Position numbers and translations under genes: made by a program. Of a stretch of DNA of 64,000 bases, positions 9,511-18,098 are shown one piece after another; the first letter of the stretch is position 1, and each line of letters begins with the position of its first letter. The notes under the pieces are model-generated. The model saw nothing but the letters and a program-made list of their open reading frames with translations. It ran no database searches and was not told the DNA's origin. Source of the DNA: Leptospira limi (GTDB lineage Bacteria > Spirochaetota > Leptospiria > Leptospirales > Leptospiraceae); assembly GCF_026151395.1 (NCBI RefSeq), contig NZ_JAMQPV010000002.1:280715-344714 (forward strand). The letters run 5' to 3'.

Positions 9511-9945
9511 ATGGCAATGGATCTAAGTTACCAAAAAACAAAGGAACTTTTGGAATCACATGGAATTCGGCCCACTTCCCAACGATTGGAAATGGCACAC
9601 CTACTCCTTGAGAAACACCAACATTTGTTTGCCGAAGAAGTTTTTCATTTGGTGAATACTCACTTTCCCCATGCATCCCGAGCTACCATTTTTAATAACC
9701 TAAAATTATTCGCGGAAAAAGGTTTGCTCGGAACGTTAGAGTTGAAGTCAGGTGTCACTCATTTTGATTCCAATATGGGTGTCCACCACCATGCACTGGA
9801 TGAAACTTCTGGAGAGATAGTAGACATCGAACTCAATGATTCCTTGGAAGAAAAGGTTCTAAAAGAATTAAAGGAAAGTTATTTCCAGAAAACGGGAAAA
9901 GAATTACAAAACCCAAAACTTGTCATTACCTTAAGAGGGAAATAA
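9511..9945 (+). CDS. perR: Fur-family peroxide regulator, PerR type
   Basis: This 144-residue protein has the Fur-family N-terminal winged helix (IRPTSQRLEMAHLL; ASRATIFNNLKLF) and a His-rich dimerisation/metal-binding segment, VHHHALDETSGEI. The regulatory metal site would use His and Asp residues of this region. It contains no cysteine at all, so the CxxC structural zinc sites of many Fur proteins are absent. As I recall, Leptospira PerR proteins also lack that site. PerR normally represses peroxide-defence genes until metal-catalysed His oxidation releases it. The start is supported by a strong AGGGAGG 8 nt upstream. A matching palindrome lies in its promoter and two more precede katG. A Fur or Zur role is less likely given this context. 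Confidence 0.85.
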   Translation: MAMDLSYQKTKELLESHGIRPTSQRLEMAHLLLEKHQHLFAEEVFHLVNTHFPHASRATIFNNLKLFAEKGLLGTLELKSGVTHFDSNMGVHHHALDETSGEIVDIELNDSLEEKVLKELKESYFQKTGKELQNPKLVITLRGK

Positions 9946-9969
9946 ATTTCCCCCAAGGATTTTAGAAAC

Positions 9970-10341
9970 TTATTTTTTAACTTTATCTCGGTATTTGATC
10001 GCAAGAGCGGAGGCATTCCAAATCACTCGATTCCAAACAACCAGGAAAATACTTTTTTGTCTAATTTCAAATCGATAGTTAATGATATCATCCCCACCTT
10101 TTTCTCTCGCTTGTTTTAATAAATCACTGTAACCTGTTTCTCCTGTTAAAACGACTAAAAACCAAGTGACAAATTCACCTTGGGTTTCAACAGGACCAAC
10201 GATTTGGTAGTCATCAGAATTCATTACATACTGAGTCATGTTGGCAGCAAGACCCGGAGTACGTAACTCTGAGTAGACACAATTCCCGAGTACGGAACCA
10301 ACTAACAACAATGGTAAAATGCGAAACAGAATCTTTTTCAT
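9970..10341 (-). CDS. Small lipoprotein of unknown function
   Basis: The 123-residue protein starts with a lipoprotein signal peptide (MKKILFRILPLLLVG) and a lipobox LGNC, giving Cys20 as the likely lipidated residue. The mature part contains a GGDDIINYRFEI segment that recalls small TRL-like or YbjQ-like lipoproteins, but the match is too weak for a name. It is convergent with perR, with a 24-bp gap. Nothing in the neighbourhood indicates a role. Confidence 0.7.
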   Translation of the reverse strand: MKKILFRILPLLLVGSVLGNCVYSELRTPGLAANMTQYVMNSDDYQIVGPVETQGEFVTWFLVVLTGETGYSDLLKQAREKGGDDIINYRFEIRQKSIFLVVWNRVIWNASALAIKYRDKVKK

Positions 10342-10444
10342 TTTAGACCCCTTTTTGATGGATTTCTTTTTTTACTGAAATTCAAAAAAGAGTCAATAAA
10401 AAAGAGAAGATTTTTCTTTATGATAGCATAGAATCGTTTTAAAT

Positions 10445-11428
10445 ATGAACGATGGATATCCTTCGATTGCAATTTGTGGAATTGGCTCTGTTACTGTTAC
10501 CATAGTACATGCCTTTCACCAAAACAAAGTTCCTTATAAAATCCTTTGCAAAGACCAAAACAGGCTTTTTTCCTTAAAAGAAAAACCAATTCAATTTAAA
10601 GGTCCAAATGGTATTACAACCGATATAAACTTAAAAGACCATTTAACATTGGTTCGAGACAACACTGAAACCTTTGACTACATCATCTTAGGATGTAAAA
10701 ACCTAGTATTGAACGATTATATTGATATCACAAAAAAACATTTAAACCCTAACGGGAAATGGATCTTAATCCAAAACGGCTTACCCGAAGAACATTTTTC
10801 GAATCTTAAAAACAAAATCATTTCAGGGGTTGTTGGATGGAACACACAAGTATTGGAAAATGGAGTCTACTTTCAGTCCAATCCTGGTAGTTTAGTACTC
10901 GGTGGTTCGGACCAAACCAAACCAAATTCGATCTAGGAAACTCTCCTAAAACCTTGGATCGATGTTGTACTCACCGAGCACATTACTGGCTTTAGGTGGC
11001 ATAAACTTGCCATCAATTCCATCATCAATGGACTTGCCGCTTCCAAACAATTAAGTTTGGGACAATTATTTCTTAACCGAAATGGTCGGAACCAAGCAAT
11101 TACGGTTCTCACTGAAATCAAAGAATTGATGTCCAAGTTGCAGATCAAAGAAGGAGTGGTTCCTGGTTCATTTCCCATACAAAAACTTGGCGGAGGAAAA
11201 GGATCATTACCACTTTGGATTCGCCATTTGGTTCTGATCTTGCTTGGTTTAAAGTATTTTAAAATCAGAACGTCAATGGTCCAGGACTTAGATCATAAAC
11301 GAAAAACAGAAATTGAATTTATCAATGGCGAAGTCGTAAGTGAAGCCATTAAAATTGGATTACCAGTTCCCGAGAATGAAAGGATAGTGAATGAAGTATT
11401 GAAGATAGAAAGTGAATTCCCCTCGTAA
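10445..11428 (+). pseudogene. 2-dehydropantoate 2-reductase-like (PanE/ApbA) gene interrupted by one in-frame TAG
   Basis: The frame from the ATG at 10445 gives 163 residues with a PanE-like NAD(P)-binding half (AICGIGSVTV, ILIQNGLPEE, GVVGWNTQVLENG) and stops at TAG 10934-10936. The same frame continues at once with ETLLKPWIDVV and then the PanE C-terminal helical half (WHKLAINSIINGLAAS and on) to 11428. Without the stop the product would be 327 residues, about right for the family. There is no frameshift; a single base change accounts for the break. Options are a recent nonsense mutation, a sequencing error, or readthrough. The N-terminal glycine motif is GIGSVT rather than the usual GAGAIG, so this may be a divergent PanE-family reductase rather than the pantothenate enzyme. 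Confidence 0.82.
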
Positions 11429-11440
11429 CAGATTTGAGAA

Positions 11441-11755
11441 TTACTTTCCTAATTTCAAAAGTTCGGAGATTGTATGATTGGCTTCGACAGGGTGTCTTAG
11501 TTTTTGATCCGTTTGGATGATGTATTGATTCCGGCGCCCATCCTTACTTTTCTGTAATACAGACGCATCCACTAAGTCTTTCACAATGGTTTGGACAGCT
11601 CTTTCCGTAATCCCAACAAGCACTGCTACATCCTTCAAACGCATTTCGGGGTCTTTACTCAAACAAATGAGTACGTGAGCGTGATTTGATAAAAACGTCC
11701 ATTGTCCTAATTTTTTAGGACTTTCTTTCGGTTTCCGTTTTAAGTCTTTTGTCAT
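11441..11755 (-). CDS. Winged-helix transcriptional regulator (MarR/ArsR-like)
   Basis: This 104-residue protein is basic at the N-terminus and contains one winged helix (about residues 22-85), with MRLKDVAVLVGITERAVQ as the helix-turn-helix and a wing at SKDGRRNQYII. It resembles small MarR- or ArsR-type repressors, but no cysteine metal site or ligand pocket can be named. It lies 25 bp downstream of the DoxX-type gene on the same strand, suggesting one transcript. It is convergent with the broken panE-like gene. Confidence 0.75.
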   Translation of the reverse strand: MTKDLKRKPKESPKKLGQWTFLSNHAHVLICLSKDPEMRLKDVAVLVGITERAVQTIVKDLVDASVLQKSKDGRRNQYIIQTDQKLRHPVEANHTISELLKLGK

Positions 11756-11780
11756 TCGATCTTAGAACCTTAATTTTCGA

Positions 11781-12164
11781 TTATGTAGATTCGGACAATT
11801 TGAAATCACGAACGGCCCATGCCCAATAAATAAACAAAAATTGAAACGGTAACCTAACATATAATGCCCAAATTGGAACTCCGAAGTCCTTTCCGTCTAA
11901 CGCTTCTAACAACATATTGATATTAGCAGGATAAATCGCAAGTAAGAGCAGGATAATTCCATAACATGCCAATTTTCTCATCCTTTCGTATAAAACAAGA
12001 AGACCCAGTGTGATTTCAGAAAGTCCACTGGTGACATTGAGTAATTCGTGAAAAGGTAGATAGTCAGGCATCATTTCCAGGTAAAATTCAGGTGAAAAGA
12101 AATGGTTTGTGCCTGCGACTATATAAAACAATGCAAGGGAGTACACGAAAAACTTTTTCATCAC
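11781..12164 (-). CDS. DoxX-like integral membrane protein
   Basis: The 127-residue protein has four hydrophobic helices and a loop with NHFFSPEFYLEMMPDYLP, followed by SGLSEITLGLLVL. The pattern of a small four-helix protein with F-x-P-x-F and P-x-Y/W loops is typical of the DoxX/DoxD-like family. Family members have been linked to redox homeostasis and to quinone or thiosulfate chemistry, but no activity can be assigned here. It sits in the minus-strand run below the CNB regulator, 46 bp from it. Confidence 0.75.
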   Translation of the reverse strand: MMKKFFVYSLALFYIVAGTNHFFSPEFYLEMMPDYLPFHELLNVTSGLSEITLGLLVLYERMRKLACYGIILLLLAIYPANINMLLEALDGKDFGVPIWALYVRLPFQFLFIYWAWAVRDFKLSEST

Positions 12165-12210
12165 CGAACTAAATCACAGTTTGGAAAAATTGATACAAAT
12201 TTTAGAAGGA

Positions 12211-13419
12211 TTAGGCAACAATTTGACCCTCTTTTGATTTGAAGTGGCCCAATTTTTCTTCCAAACGTTTTCTGCTTTTAATGGTAATGCGGTTGGGTTC
12301 GATCACAAGATTTGTATCTGCCTTGAATTCATCGATACTTTCCTGTTTTAATTTGATGATCCCACACATATTACATAACTCTTCCATTTGGATATAAATC
12401 GTATGGGGAGTGGATAAACTTACATCTAAATTTCGCCCGAGTCGAATATCCTGGTCACGGATGGAATTGTACAAATATGCATAAAGTCTGGTGACTGGTG
12501 TTTTCAAACGTAATATGACCAGTCTTTGGTGGGAAAACCAAATACGACGTGCAATACTTTCAAAAATCTTTTGCAGTAACGACGGTCCTACTGACTCAAA
12601 TAAATTCTCAGGAGTCACTCTTAAGATTTTGCTCTTGGTTTCGGTGATCGCAGATGCCATCCTCGGAGCATTGTCAATGAGGGACATTTCTCCAAAAATC
12701 TCACCTGGCCCGAGGACATCGATTACGTATTCAAATCCGCGGACAATTCCAAATAGTTTTACATTCCCTTCTAACACAACGTAGATTTCGTTACTCTTTT
12801 CGCTTTCGACAAAAAGAACTTCGCCAGCTTCCAACGTGGACTGCATATTGTCCCAAGGAAATGGTTTGTAGGAAGTTGCAACTGACTTAAATAAGTCGGA
12901 CGCTTCCTGTACATTTTCATTCGAATTGTTTTCTTTAGACCATTTGAGAAAGGCTTGCAGAGAATAGGCTGCAAGACTTGGTTTTTGCCAGGAAAGATAG
13001 GTCCGTGCATTTTGTACCAAACGTTCAGGGTGGTATTCGCGATCCGCTGGCTTATTTGCTTTTGATAGATGTTTTTGAAGGGTTCTTAATTCCCTTGAAT
13101 AAAGGCCTAAAATTTTCATCGCAAGTTCTTTACGTTCTTTTAGGTAAGAACCAAGTAGGCGGATTGGAATTTGCACCAGTTCTACATCTGTGTCAGCAAA
13201 TAAAGTGACAAGGAACCTATGTTCCGTGAGTGCAGAAACCAAACCAAAACTATCCCCCGCTTCATAATAAGCAAGTTCATGGTCTACAACGATGTGTTCG
13301 GAATCTACCGAAACCCGGCCCGATTTAACGATGAAAAAATTCCCAGTATTGACGGAATTTTGGACAACAATGGCTGCCCCTTTCGAGTATGTTACAATTT
13401 TGATATCTTCTACGGACAC
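12211..13419 (-). CDS. Protein with two cyclic-nucleotide-binding domains and a Crp-like C-terminus
   Basis: The 402-residue protein contains two cupin-like cNMP domains, at about 10-125 and 195-300. The second has the phosphate-binding cassette FGEMSLIDNAPRMASA with the conserved Arg, so it could bind cAMP or cGMP; the first lacks this cassette. The last 100 residues resemble a Crp-type winged helix (MEELCNMCGIIKLKQES), so DNA binding is plausible but not certain. The start is a GTG; no clear ribosome-binding site is present. It begins only 41 bp downstream of eboF on the same strand and may belong to that transcript. Two class III adenylate cyclases are encoded about 42-46 kb away in the window. 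Confidence 0.82.
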   Translation of the reverse strand: MSVEDIKIVTYSKGAAIVVQNSVNTGNFFIVKSGRVSVDSEHIVVDHELAYYEAGDSFGLVSALTEHRFLVTLFADTDVELVQIPIRLLGSYLKERKELAMKILGLYSRELRTLQKHLSKANKPADREYHPERLVQNARTYLSWQKPSLAAYSLQAFLKWSKENNSNENVQEASDLFKSVATSYKPFPWDNMQSTLEAGEVLFVESEKSNEIYVVLEGNVKLFGIVRGFEYVIDVLGPGEIFGEMSLIDNAPRMASAITETKSKILRVTPENLFESVGPSLLQKIFESIARRIWFSHQRLVILRLKTPVTRLYAYLYNSIRDQDIRLGRNLDVSLSTPHTIYIQMEELCNMCGIIKLKQESIDEFKADTNLVIEPNRITIKSRKRLEEKLGHFKSKEGQIVA

Positions 13420-13460
13420 TGAATTAAAAAAAATGATTTATAAAGGTACGAGTCAAACAT

Positions 13461-14855
13461 TTAAATCTCCGAAGTCATCTGCTCCCAGATGAAATCGTAC
13501 ACTTTTATAGCAGAAATATTTTTCTTAGGGAGAGGGATTTCTGCTGAAAAAATAGGGTAAAAATCTGGACTCTTTGGAAATCCACCATGGGAACCTCTTA
13601 CCAAACCTGCATCTAATGGAATCACATCCATTAAGTAACGAAAGCCAAGTTTTTTCTTGATTAATGTCCAAATCACCTTCCATTTTACAAACTTTTGACT
13701 TGGGTTTAAAAAGAGTTCTGCAGGATCATACCCAGGTTTTCGATGTATGTCCACCAAGCGAGCGTAATCTGGAGCTTCTTTGTCGTTCATCCAATAATAG
13801 TAAGTAAACCAAAAGCCGTCTTTTGCAACTAATACAAGATCTCCCGATCTTTCATGCTGAATGTGGTATTTTTTTTGTTCTCTTTTATCAAGGACTAACG
13901 CAACACCTGGTATTTGTTTCGCGATTTCTTTTGTAAGTTGTAAGGTTTTTTCATCCTTACAATAAATATGTGAGACTTGGTGGTCAGATACTGCAAATGC
14001 GTTGGATGCACCTGGGTCTAAAAGTTCGTACCAACGTTCCTTTCTTACTTGTATGAGATTGTTTTCTCTTAAAATACGATTGATATGAATGGGTGTGTGA
14101 ACATCACTAATTCCATACTCAGAAAGTAAAATCACTTTGGCATTTTTCTTTCGGTAGGCTTCCACTAACTCTTTTACAATCTGATCCAATTCAAATAGTT
14201 CTTTCTTTAGTTTGGATACGTTAGAACCAACCTTTTGTAACCCATAATCCAAATGGGGTAAATACACAAGTGTCAAAGTAGGATCATATTTTTCATCCAC
14301 ATACAAAGTGGCATCTTTGATCCATTTTGTAGAACGAATATTTGCATTTGGTCCCCAAAAATGAAATAGAGGGAATGCTCCGAATTTTTTTTGTAGTTCG
14401 TCTCTCAATTCAGGCGGATGGGAATAACAATCAGGTGCCTTAACTCCGTCCGCATGGTATTGTGGCCTCGGTGTTACAGAATAATCTGCCGAAGAGTACA
14501 TATTGTACCACCAAAACATTTTGGAACACGTAAAATTAGGGTCTATTTTTTTAGCTTTTTCCCAAAGTTTTTCTCCATAGACCAGTTGATTGGATTGTTT
14601 CCAAAATTTCACTTCTGAATCAATTCGGTCATACCATCCATTCCCCACAATTCCATGTTCACTTGGCCATTTACCAGTTAGGTATGTACTCTGTACGCTT
14701 GTCGTAACGCCAGGTAACATTGGTTCGATGAGTGTATGGTTTTTAGATTTGAGATATTGTTTTAAAAAGGGAGTGTGTTCCGAAATTACACTTTTCGAAA
14801 GCCCCACGATATTGATGACTACTGTTTTTTGGAATTTTGTTTTGGTTTGTTTCAT
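13461..14855 (-). CDS. eboF: EboF: alkaline-phosphatase/nucleotide pyrophosphatase superfamily protein
   Basis: This is the last gene of the ebo operon. The 464-residue product belongs to the alkaline-phosphatase/type I phosphodiesterase superfamily, with a nucleophile region PGVTTSVQSTYLTG, then EHGIVGNGWYD, and metal-ligand regions LPHLDYG, LLSEYGISDVH and the C-terminal GSHGG. The segment where most superfamily members carry a first metal-binding Asp reads VVINIVGLSKS, with Asn at that position; I recall this as usual for Ebo-cluster members. The start chosen is the ATG at 14855, which overlaps the eboE stop (ATGA), not the longer frame from 14897. The substrate is unknown. Confidence 0.88.
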   Translation of the reverse strand: MKQTKTKFQKTVVINIVGLSKSVISEHTPFLKQYLKSKNHTLIEPMLPGVTTSVQSTYLTGKWPSEHGIVGNGWYDRIDSEVKFWKQSNQLVYGEKLWEKAKKIDPNFTCSKMFWWYNMYSSADYSVTPRPQYHADGVKAPDCYSHPPELRDELQKKFGAFPLFHFWGPNANIRSTKWIKDATLYVDEKYDPTLTLVYLPHLDYGLQKVGSNVSKLKKELFELDQIVKELVEAYRKKNAKVILLSEYGISDVHTPIHINRILRENNLIQVRKERWYELLDPGASNAFAVSDHQVSHIYCKDEKTLQLTKEIAKQIPGVALVLDKREQKKYHIQHERSGDLVLVAKDGFWFTYYYWMNDKEAPDYARLVDIHRKPGYDPAELFLNPSQKFVKWKVIWTLIKKKLGFRYLMDVIPLDAGLVRGSHGGFPKSPDFYPIFSAEIPLPKKNISAIKVYDFIWEQMTSEI

Positions 14856-16069
14856 TTGGGATCGTTTATCTTCTCGCTCATCATTGTTTGCACCCAATCA
14901 AGTTCTCTTATGATGGATGCTTCTAAAGAAATTTGTAAGGGTTTGGGAAGGACATTCCAAGTGTAAGTTTCAATTTCCAATACATTTGTAAAAGGTGATT
15001 GTTTCTGCATTTTCAAAACTGTAATCAATTCTTCTTGGGTAGACAAAAACTCACCATACGAATCCAAAAAGATAGGAACATGGAAATGGATTCTCCATTC
15101 TTCACCCATCTCTGCACCATTGAGGATCGCTTCCCCTAAATCTTGATATGAAAGCATCGTTCCATTTTGTTTTACGGCCACTACTTGGTGTAAGTATTTT
15201 TTTTCATCAAAGGGTTTTAAAAAATTGAGTTTTCCTTCGATCGATCCAGAAAACTCCACCTTTAAAGCGGAACTCACTTGGATCCTACCTACTTTGATTC
15301 CAGTTCGTTCTAACTCTGAAAACAAACCATCGTTCATCTCGTGTGTGACTGCTAGGTGGCACACATCCAAACATAGTCGAATGTGTTCTTTGGTATTTTG
15401 GATGGCAATTCTTTCATCAAATCCAAATTCTTTACTTAAAATTGGTACTGCCATAGGCAAAAGTTCTTTTTCGTACCAATGGACCAAGTTTGCAAAAGTT
15501 CCGAGGAAACCATCAGGTTCTGGTTCAATGTCTAAGTGTAGGATTCGTGATTCCTTTTTTTTAATTCGGATCAAGTCGACTAGTGTTTGGATGATGAAAT
15601 GATTACATTTATTTTTTCTTTTTTCAAAATCTGTTTCATTGGACTCAAAATAGAGATACGAAAGTGGAGGGGTGGAAACACCTCCCTCTACACCTTGAGG
15701 TAACATTTCATTTAATAATAAAAACAATCGTTTTGTATAATCATACCTTTCTAGCGTTGACCAATCGGGATGATAAACTTTCTCTTTCACAACATCAGAA
15801 TGGAATCCTCCATACGGGAATCCATTGATTGATATCACATACATCGATTCCTGTTTGAGCCAATTTTTCCATTCGAATAGATTTTCTTCTTGGGAAAGGC
15901 TTAGCGAAGCTTCATTGGATAAACGAAGGCCTATTCCAAAAGGTTCATTCGGTGAAATTTGTGATTTGATCTTAGGAAGATAGATTTTTAATTCCTGAAA
16001 ATGGTCTTCCCAAGATTCTCCGATATGGATATTGGAACAATAGGTTAAGTGTCCAAATTTTGTTTTCAT
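14852..16069 (-). CDS. eboE: EboE: TIM-barrel sugar-phosphate isomerase/AP-endonuclease-like protein
   Basis: The 405-residue protein matches the EboE family: an N-terminal MKTKFGHLTYCSNIHIGESW, the SINGFPYGGFH block at about residue 95, YDYTKRLF, and later LHLDIEPEPDG and LCLDVCHLAV. The E-x-E and D-x-C-H motifs suit a xylose-isomerase-like TIM barrel with a metal site. It overlaps eboD by 4 bp (ATGA) at its start and eboF by 4 bp at its end, so the three are translationally coupled. The family is known mainly by membership of the ebo cluster; its reaction is not established. Confidence 0.9.
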   Translation of the reverse strand: MKTKFGHLTYCSNIHIGESWEDHFQELKIYLPKIKSQISPNEPFGIGLRLSNEASLSLSQEENLFEWKNWLKQESMYVISINGFPYGGFHSDVVKEKVYHPDWSTLERYDYTKRLFLLLNEMLPQGVEGGVSTPPLSYLYFESNETDFEKRKNKCNHFIIQTLVDLIRIKKKESRILHLDIEPEPDGFLGTFANLVHWYEKELLPMAVPILSKEFGFDERIAIQNTKEHIRLCLDVCHLAVTHEMNDGLFSELERTGIKVGRIQVSSALKVEFSGSIEGKLNFLKPFDEKKYLHQVVAVKQNGTMLSYQDLGEAILNGAEMGEEWRIHFHVPIFLDSYGEFLSTQEELITVLKMQKQSPFTNVLEIETYTWNVLPKPLQISLEASIIRELDWVQTMMSEKINDPK

Positions 16070-17226
16070 CGGAAATTAACCATAATATCAAAAGCAGACA
16101 TTAAAATAGAATGATCCATGGTATACACTTCTTTCGGTTTTCCGATTCCATCTAACATTAGCAATGTGAGTTTACCACCTAGATGTTCTCTAAACTCTTC
16201 CAAGGCTATTTCTAAATTTTCTTTTCCTTTCTCTAATAGAATTGGAAAATTCAATGTAAACCCGAGTCCCAATAACAAACGTAAGATACGCAAATATTCT
16301 TTTTCTTCTAAATCACCACACAAAAAAGAATAGATCGAATCGAGTGCAATTCCCACCGCCACTGCTTCACCATGACGAATGGAAAAATTGGAAAGGTATT
16401 CTAATTTATGTGCAAACCAATGCCCAAAATCCAAAGGCCTTGAGGAACCAAATTCGAAAGGATCTCCACTCCGAATATGTTCTATATGCAGTCTTGCACA
16501 GTCAAAGACTAACTGTTCCATCACACCGATGTCTCGGTTCACGAGTGATTGAACATTCGATTCAATCCAACGAAAAAAAGTTTCCTCTTTAATCAACGAT
16601 ACCTTTACAGCTTCCGCTATCCCAGAACGCCAATCTCTCTCATCCAAGGAAACAAGAAACGAAGAGTCATTAAAAACGGCAACGGGTGGTGCAAACGTAC
16701 CTAAGAAGTTTTTTTTCCCAAGGTAATTGATGCTATTTTTGACTCCTACTCCCGAATCATTTTGGGAAAGGACAGTTGTTGGAATCCTTATCAAACGAAT
16801 GCCTCGATGGGATACCGCTGTTGCAAATCCTACCATATCAAGGAAGGCACCACCACCAATAGCCATCACATAGGAGTGCCTATCAATCCCATACTCACTG
16901 ATGGCAGAGGAAACCAATTCCCAAAATTCATTTTGGTTTTTTGCATTTTCACCTCCAGGGATGGTCAAAATATTTTTTACTAATTGAACAGATGTTACAT
17001 TAGTTTCAAAATAGGTTTGTATGGCCTCCCGAATGTTTTTCTGATGCAACAGAATTCCATCATCTACAACAACCAAAACTTTCTTTTTGGTTCCTTCTTG
17101 TTCCTTTAAATTAAAGAAGTCACATAATACCAAATTATTGACAGCAAACAAATGTTTTGTGAAAAACACTTCATATCGATATGATATTTGAAACTCAGAT
17201 TGGATACTATTAAATCGATTTGACAT
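16066..17226 (-). CDS. eboD: EboD: 3-dehydroquinate-synthase-like protein
   Basis: This 386-residue product belongs to the dehydroquinate synthase superfamily. It shows the NAD-binding IPGGE, the GGGAFLDMVGFAT block, PTTVLSQNDSGVG, and the three zinc-ligand regions SGIAEAVK, FGHWFAHKLE and IRHGEAVAVG. The frame is open upstream to 17418, but that start would overlap eboC by 184 bp and encode a residue string unlike the family. The ATG at 17226, 8 bp after the eboC stop, gives the normal family length. A conventional AroB role in the shikimate pathway is possible in principle, but the position in an intact ebo operon makes EboD far more likely. Confidence 0.9.
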   Translation of the reverse strand: MSNRFNSIQSEFQISYRYEVFFTKHLFAVNNLVLCDFFNLKEQEGTKKKVLVVVDDGILLHQKNIREAIQTYFETNVTSVQLVKNILTIPGGENAKNQNEFWELVSSAISEYGIDRHSYVMAIGGGAFLDMVGFATAVSHRGIRLIRIPTTVLSQNDSGVGVKNSINYLGKKNFLGTFAPPVAVFNDSSFLVSLDERDWRSGIAEAVKVSLIKEETFFRWIESNVQSLVNRDIGVMEQLVFDCARLHIEHIRSGDPFEFGSSRPLDFGHWFAHKLEYLSNFSIRHGEAVAVGIALDSIYSFLCGDLEEKEYLRILRLLLGLGFTLNFPILLEKGKENLEIALEEFREHLGGKLTLLMLDGIGKPKEVYTMDHSILMSAFDIMVNFR

Positions 17227-17234
17227 TTTATCTG

Positions 17235-18098
17235 TTATGTGACTGCAAAATACTTTGCGATTAAAAAGGATAAAGGTAACAAAAAAAGAATGAGAATTGC
17301 AATTGGTAGCACCCCAGAAGCGGCAGCAAAACTGGCGTTCAAAAGAATTAATGTTAATACTCCCGTTTTCACTGACTTCCCTATCAAAGTTGGTATGGGA
17401 TTTTGAATGGCACGCCAAAGTGTTGGGAATAAAATCAAAGAATGTAATGTGATAAAAGGCAACGTATAACCGATGTAGTGATTATAAAAGGAATACATCA
17501 ACTGTGAACAAAATACACCTAGATACAAAATCCCTGCTATAAAAAACCGAATTTTACCACCACCAAAAACTTCATTTTGGCTAATGGATGTAATTGCTGC
17601 TATATAAAATATAGGCAATACAGATAAACTAACAAGCGATAATGGAATTGATTTTAGGATTGTCATACCTAATACCAAATTAAGCCCTCTGCATAATCCC
17701 ATCACGAAGGGACCCAATACCAAATGGTGTTTTGCAAATCGGTTGTAGATGATGACAAATACAACTATACAAATTGCTATGATAAAACTGATTTCACTAT
17801 AAAGGAAAGAGAAAAGAAGTCCCATACCAAACAAGAAAATTCCCATAGACAATGCATGTTTGGCAGGTACTTTTCCCGATGGGATGGGTCTTTCTGGTCT
17901 TTCGATAGAATCGATATTTCGATCAAAATAATCATTGAGGACAACACCACCACCATACAAAAAGATACTCGCGAGTATTAAAAAACTACCTTCTTTCACC
18001 CAAGGAAAAGAAACAATCGCCATACCCGCTAAAATATCAGCAATGGCTGTGATAAGATTTGCTGGTCTTAATAAAATGAGATAACTTTTAAAATTCAT
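17235..18098 (-). CDS. eboC: EboC: UbiA-family prenyltransferase
   Basis: The 287-residue membrane protein has about eight to nine hydrophobic helices and the UbiA-family Asp-rich motif in LNDYFDRNIDSIERPERP (about residues 53-70), which binds the Mg2+-diphosphate of a prenyl donor. The second Asp-rich loop is reduced to SISQNEVFGGG. Its ATG directly follows the eboB stop (TAAATG), implying tight coupling. In the ebo cluster this protein is expected to attach or handle a prenyl group at the membrane; the acceptor is unknown. Confidence 0.9.
   Translation of the reverse strand: MNFKSYLILLRPANLITAIADILAGMAIVSFPWVKEGSFLILASIFLYGGGVVLNDYFDRNIDSIERPERPIPSGKVPAKHALSMGIFLFGMGLLFSFLYSEISFIIAICIVVFVIIYNRFAKHHLVLGPFVMGLCRGLNLVLGMTILKSIPLSLVSLSVLPIFYIAAITSISQNEVFGGGKIRFFIAGILYLGVFCSQLMYSFYNHYIGYTLPFITLHSLILFPTLWRAIQNPIPTLIGKSVKTGVLTLILLNASFAAASGVLPIAILILFLLPLSFLIAKYFAVT

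Noticed and set aside
13461..14897. Longer EboF start at 14897
   Set aside because: The ATG at 14855 overlaps the eboE stop as ATGA, matching the coupling in the rest of the operon; the extra 14 residues are very hydrophilic and non-conserved.
16066..17418. Longer EboD reading frame starting at 17418
   Set aside because: It would overlap eboC by 184 bp, and its first 64 residues are unlike the family; the ATG at 17226 directly after the eboC stop fits.
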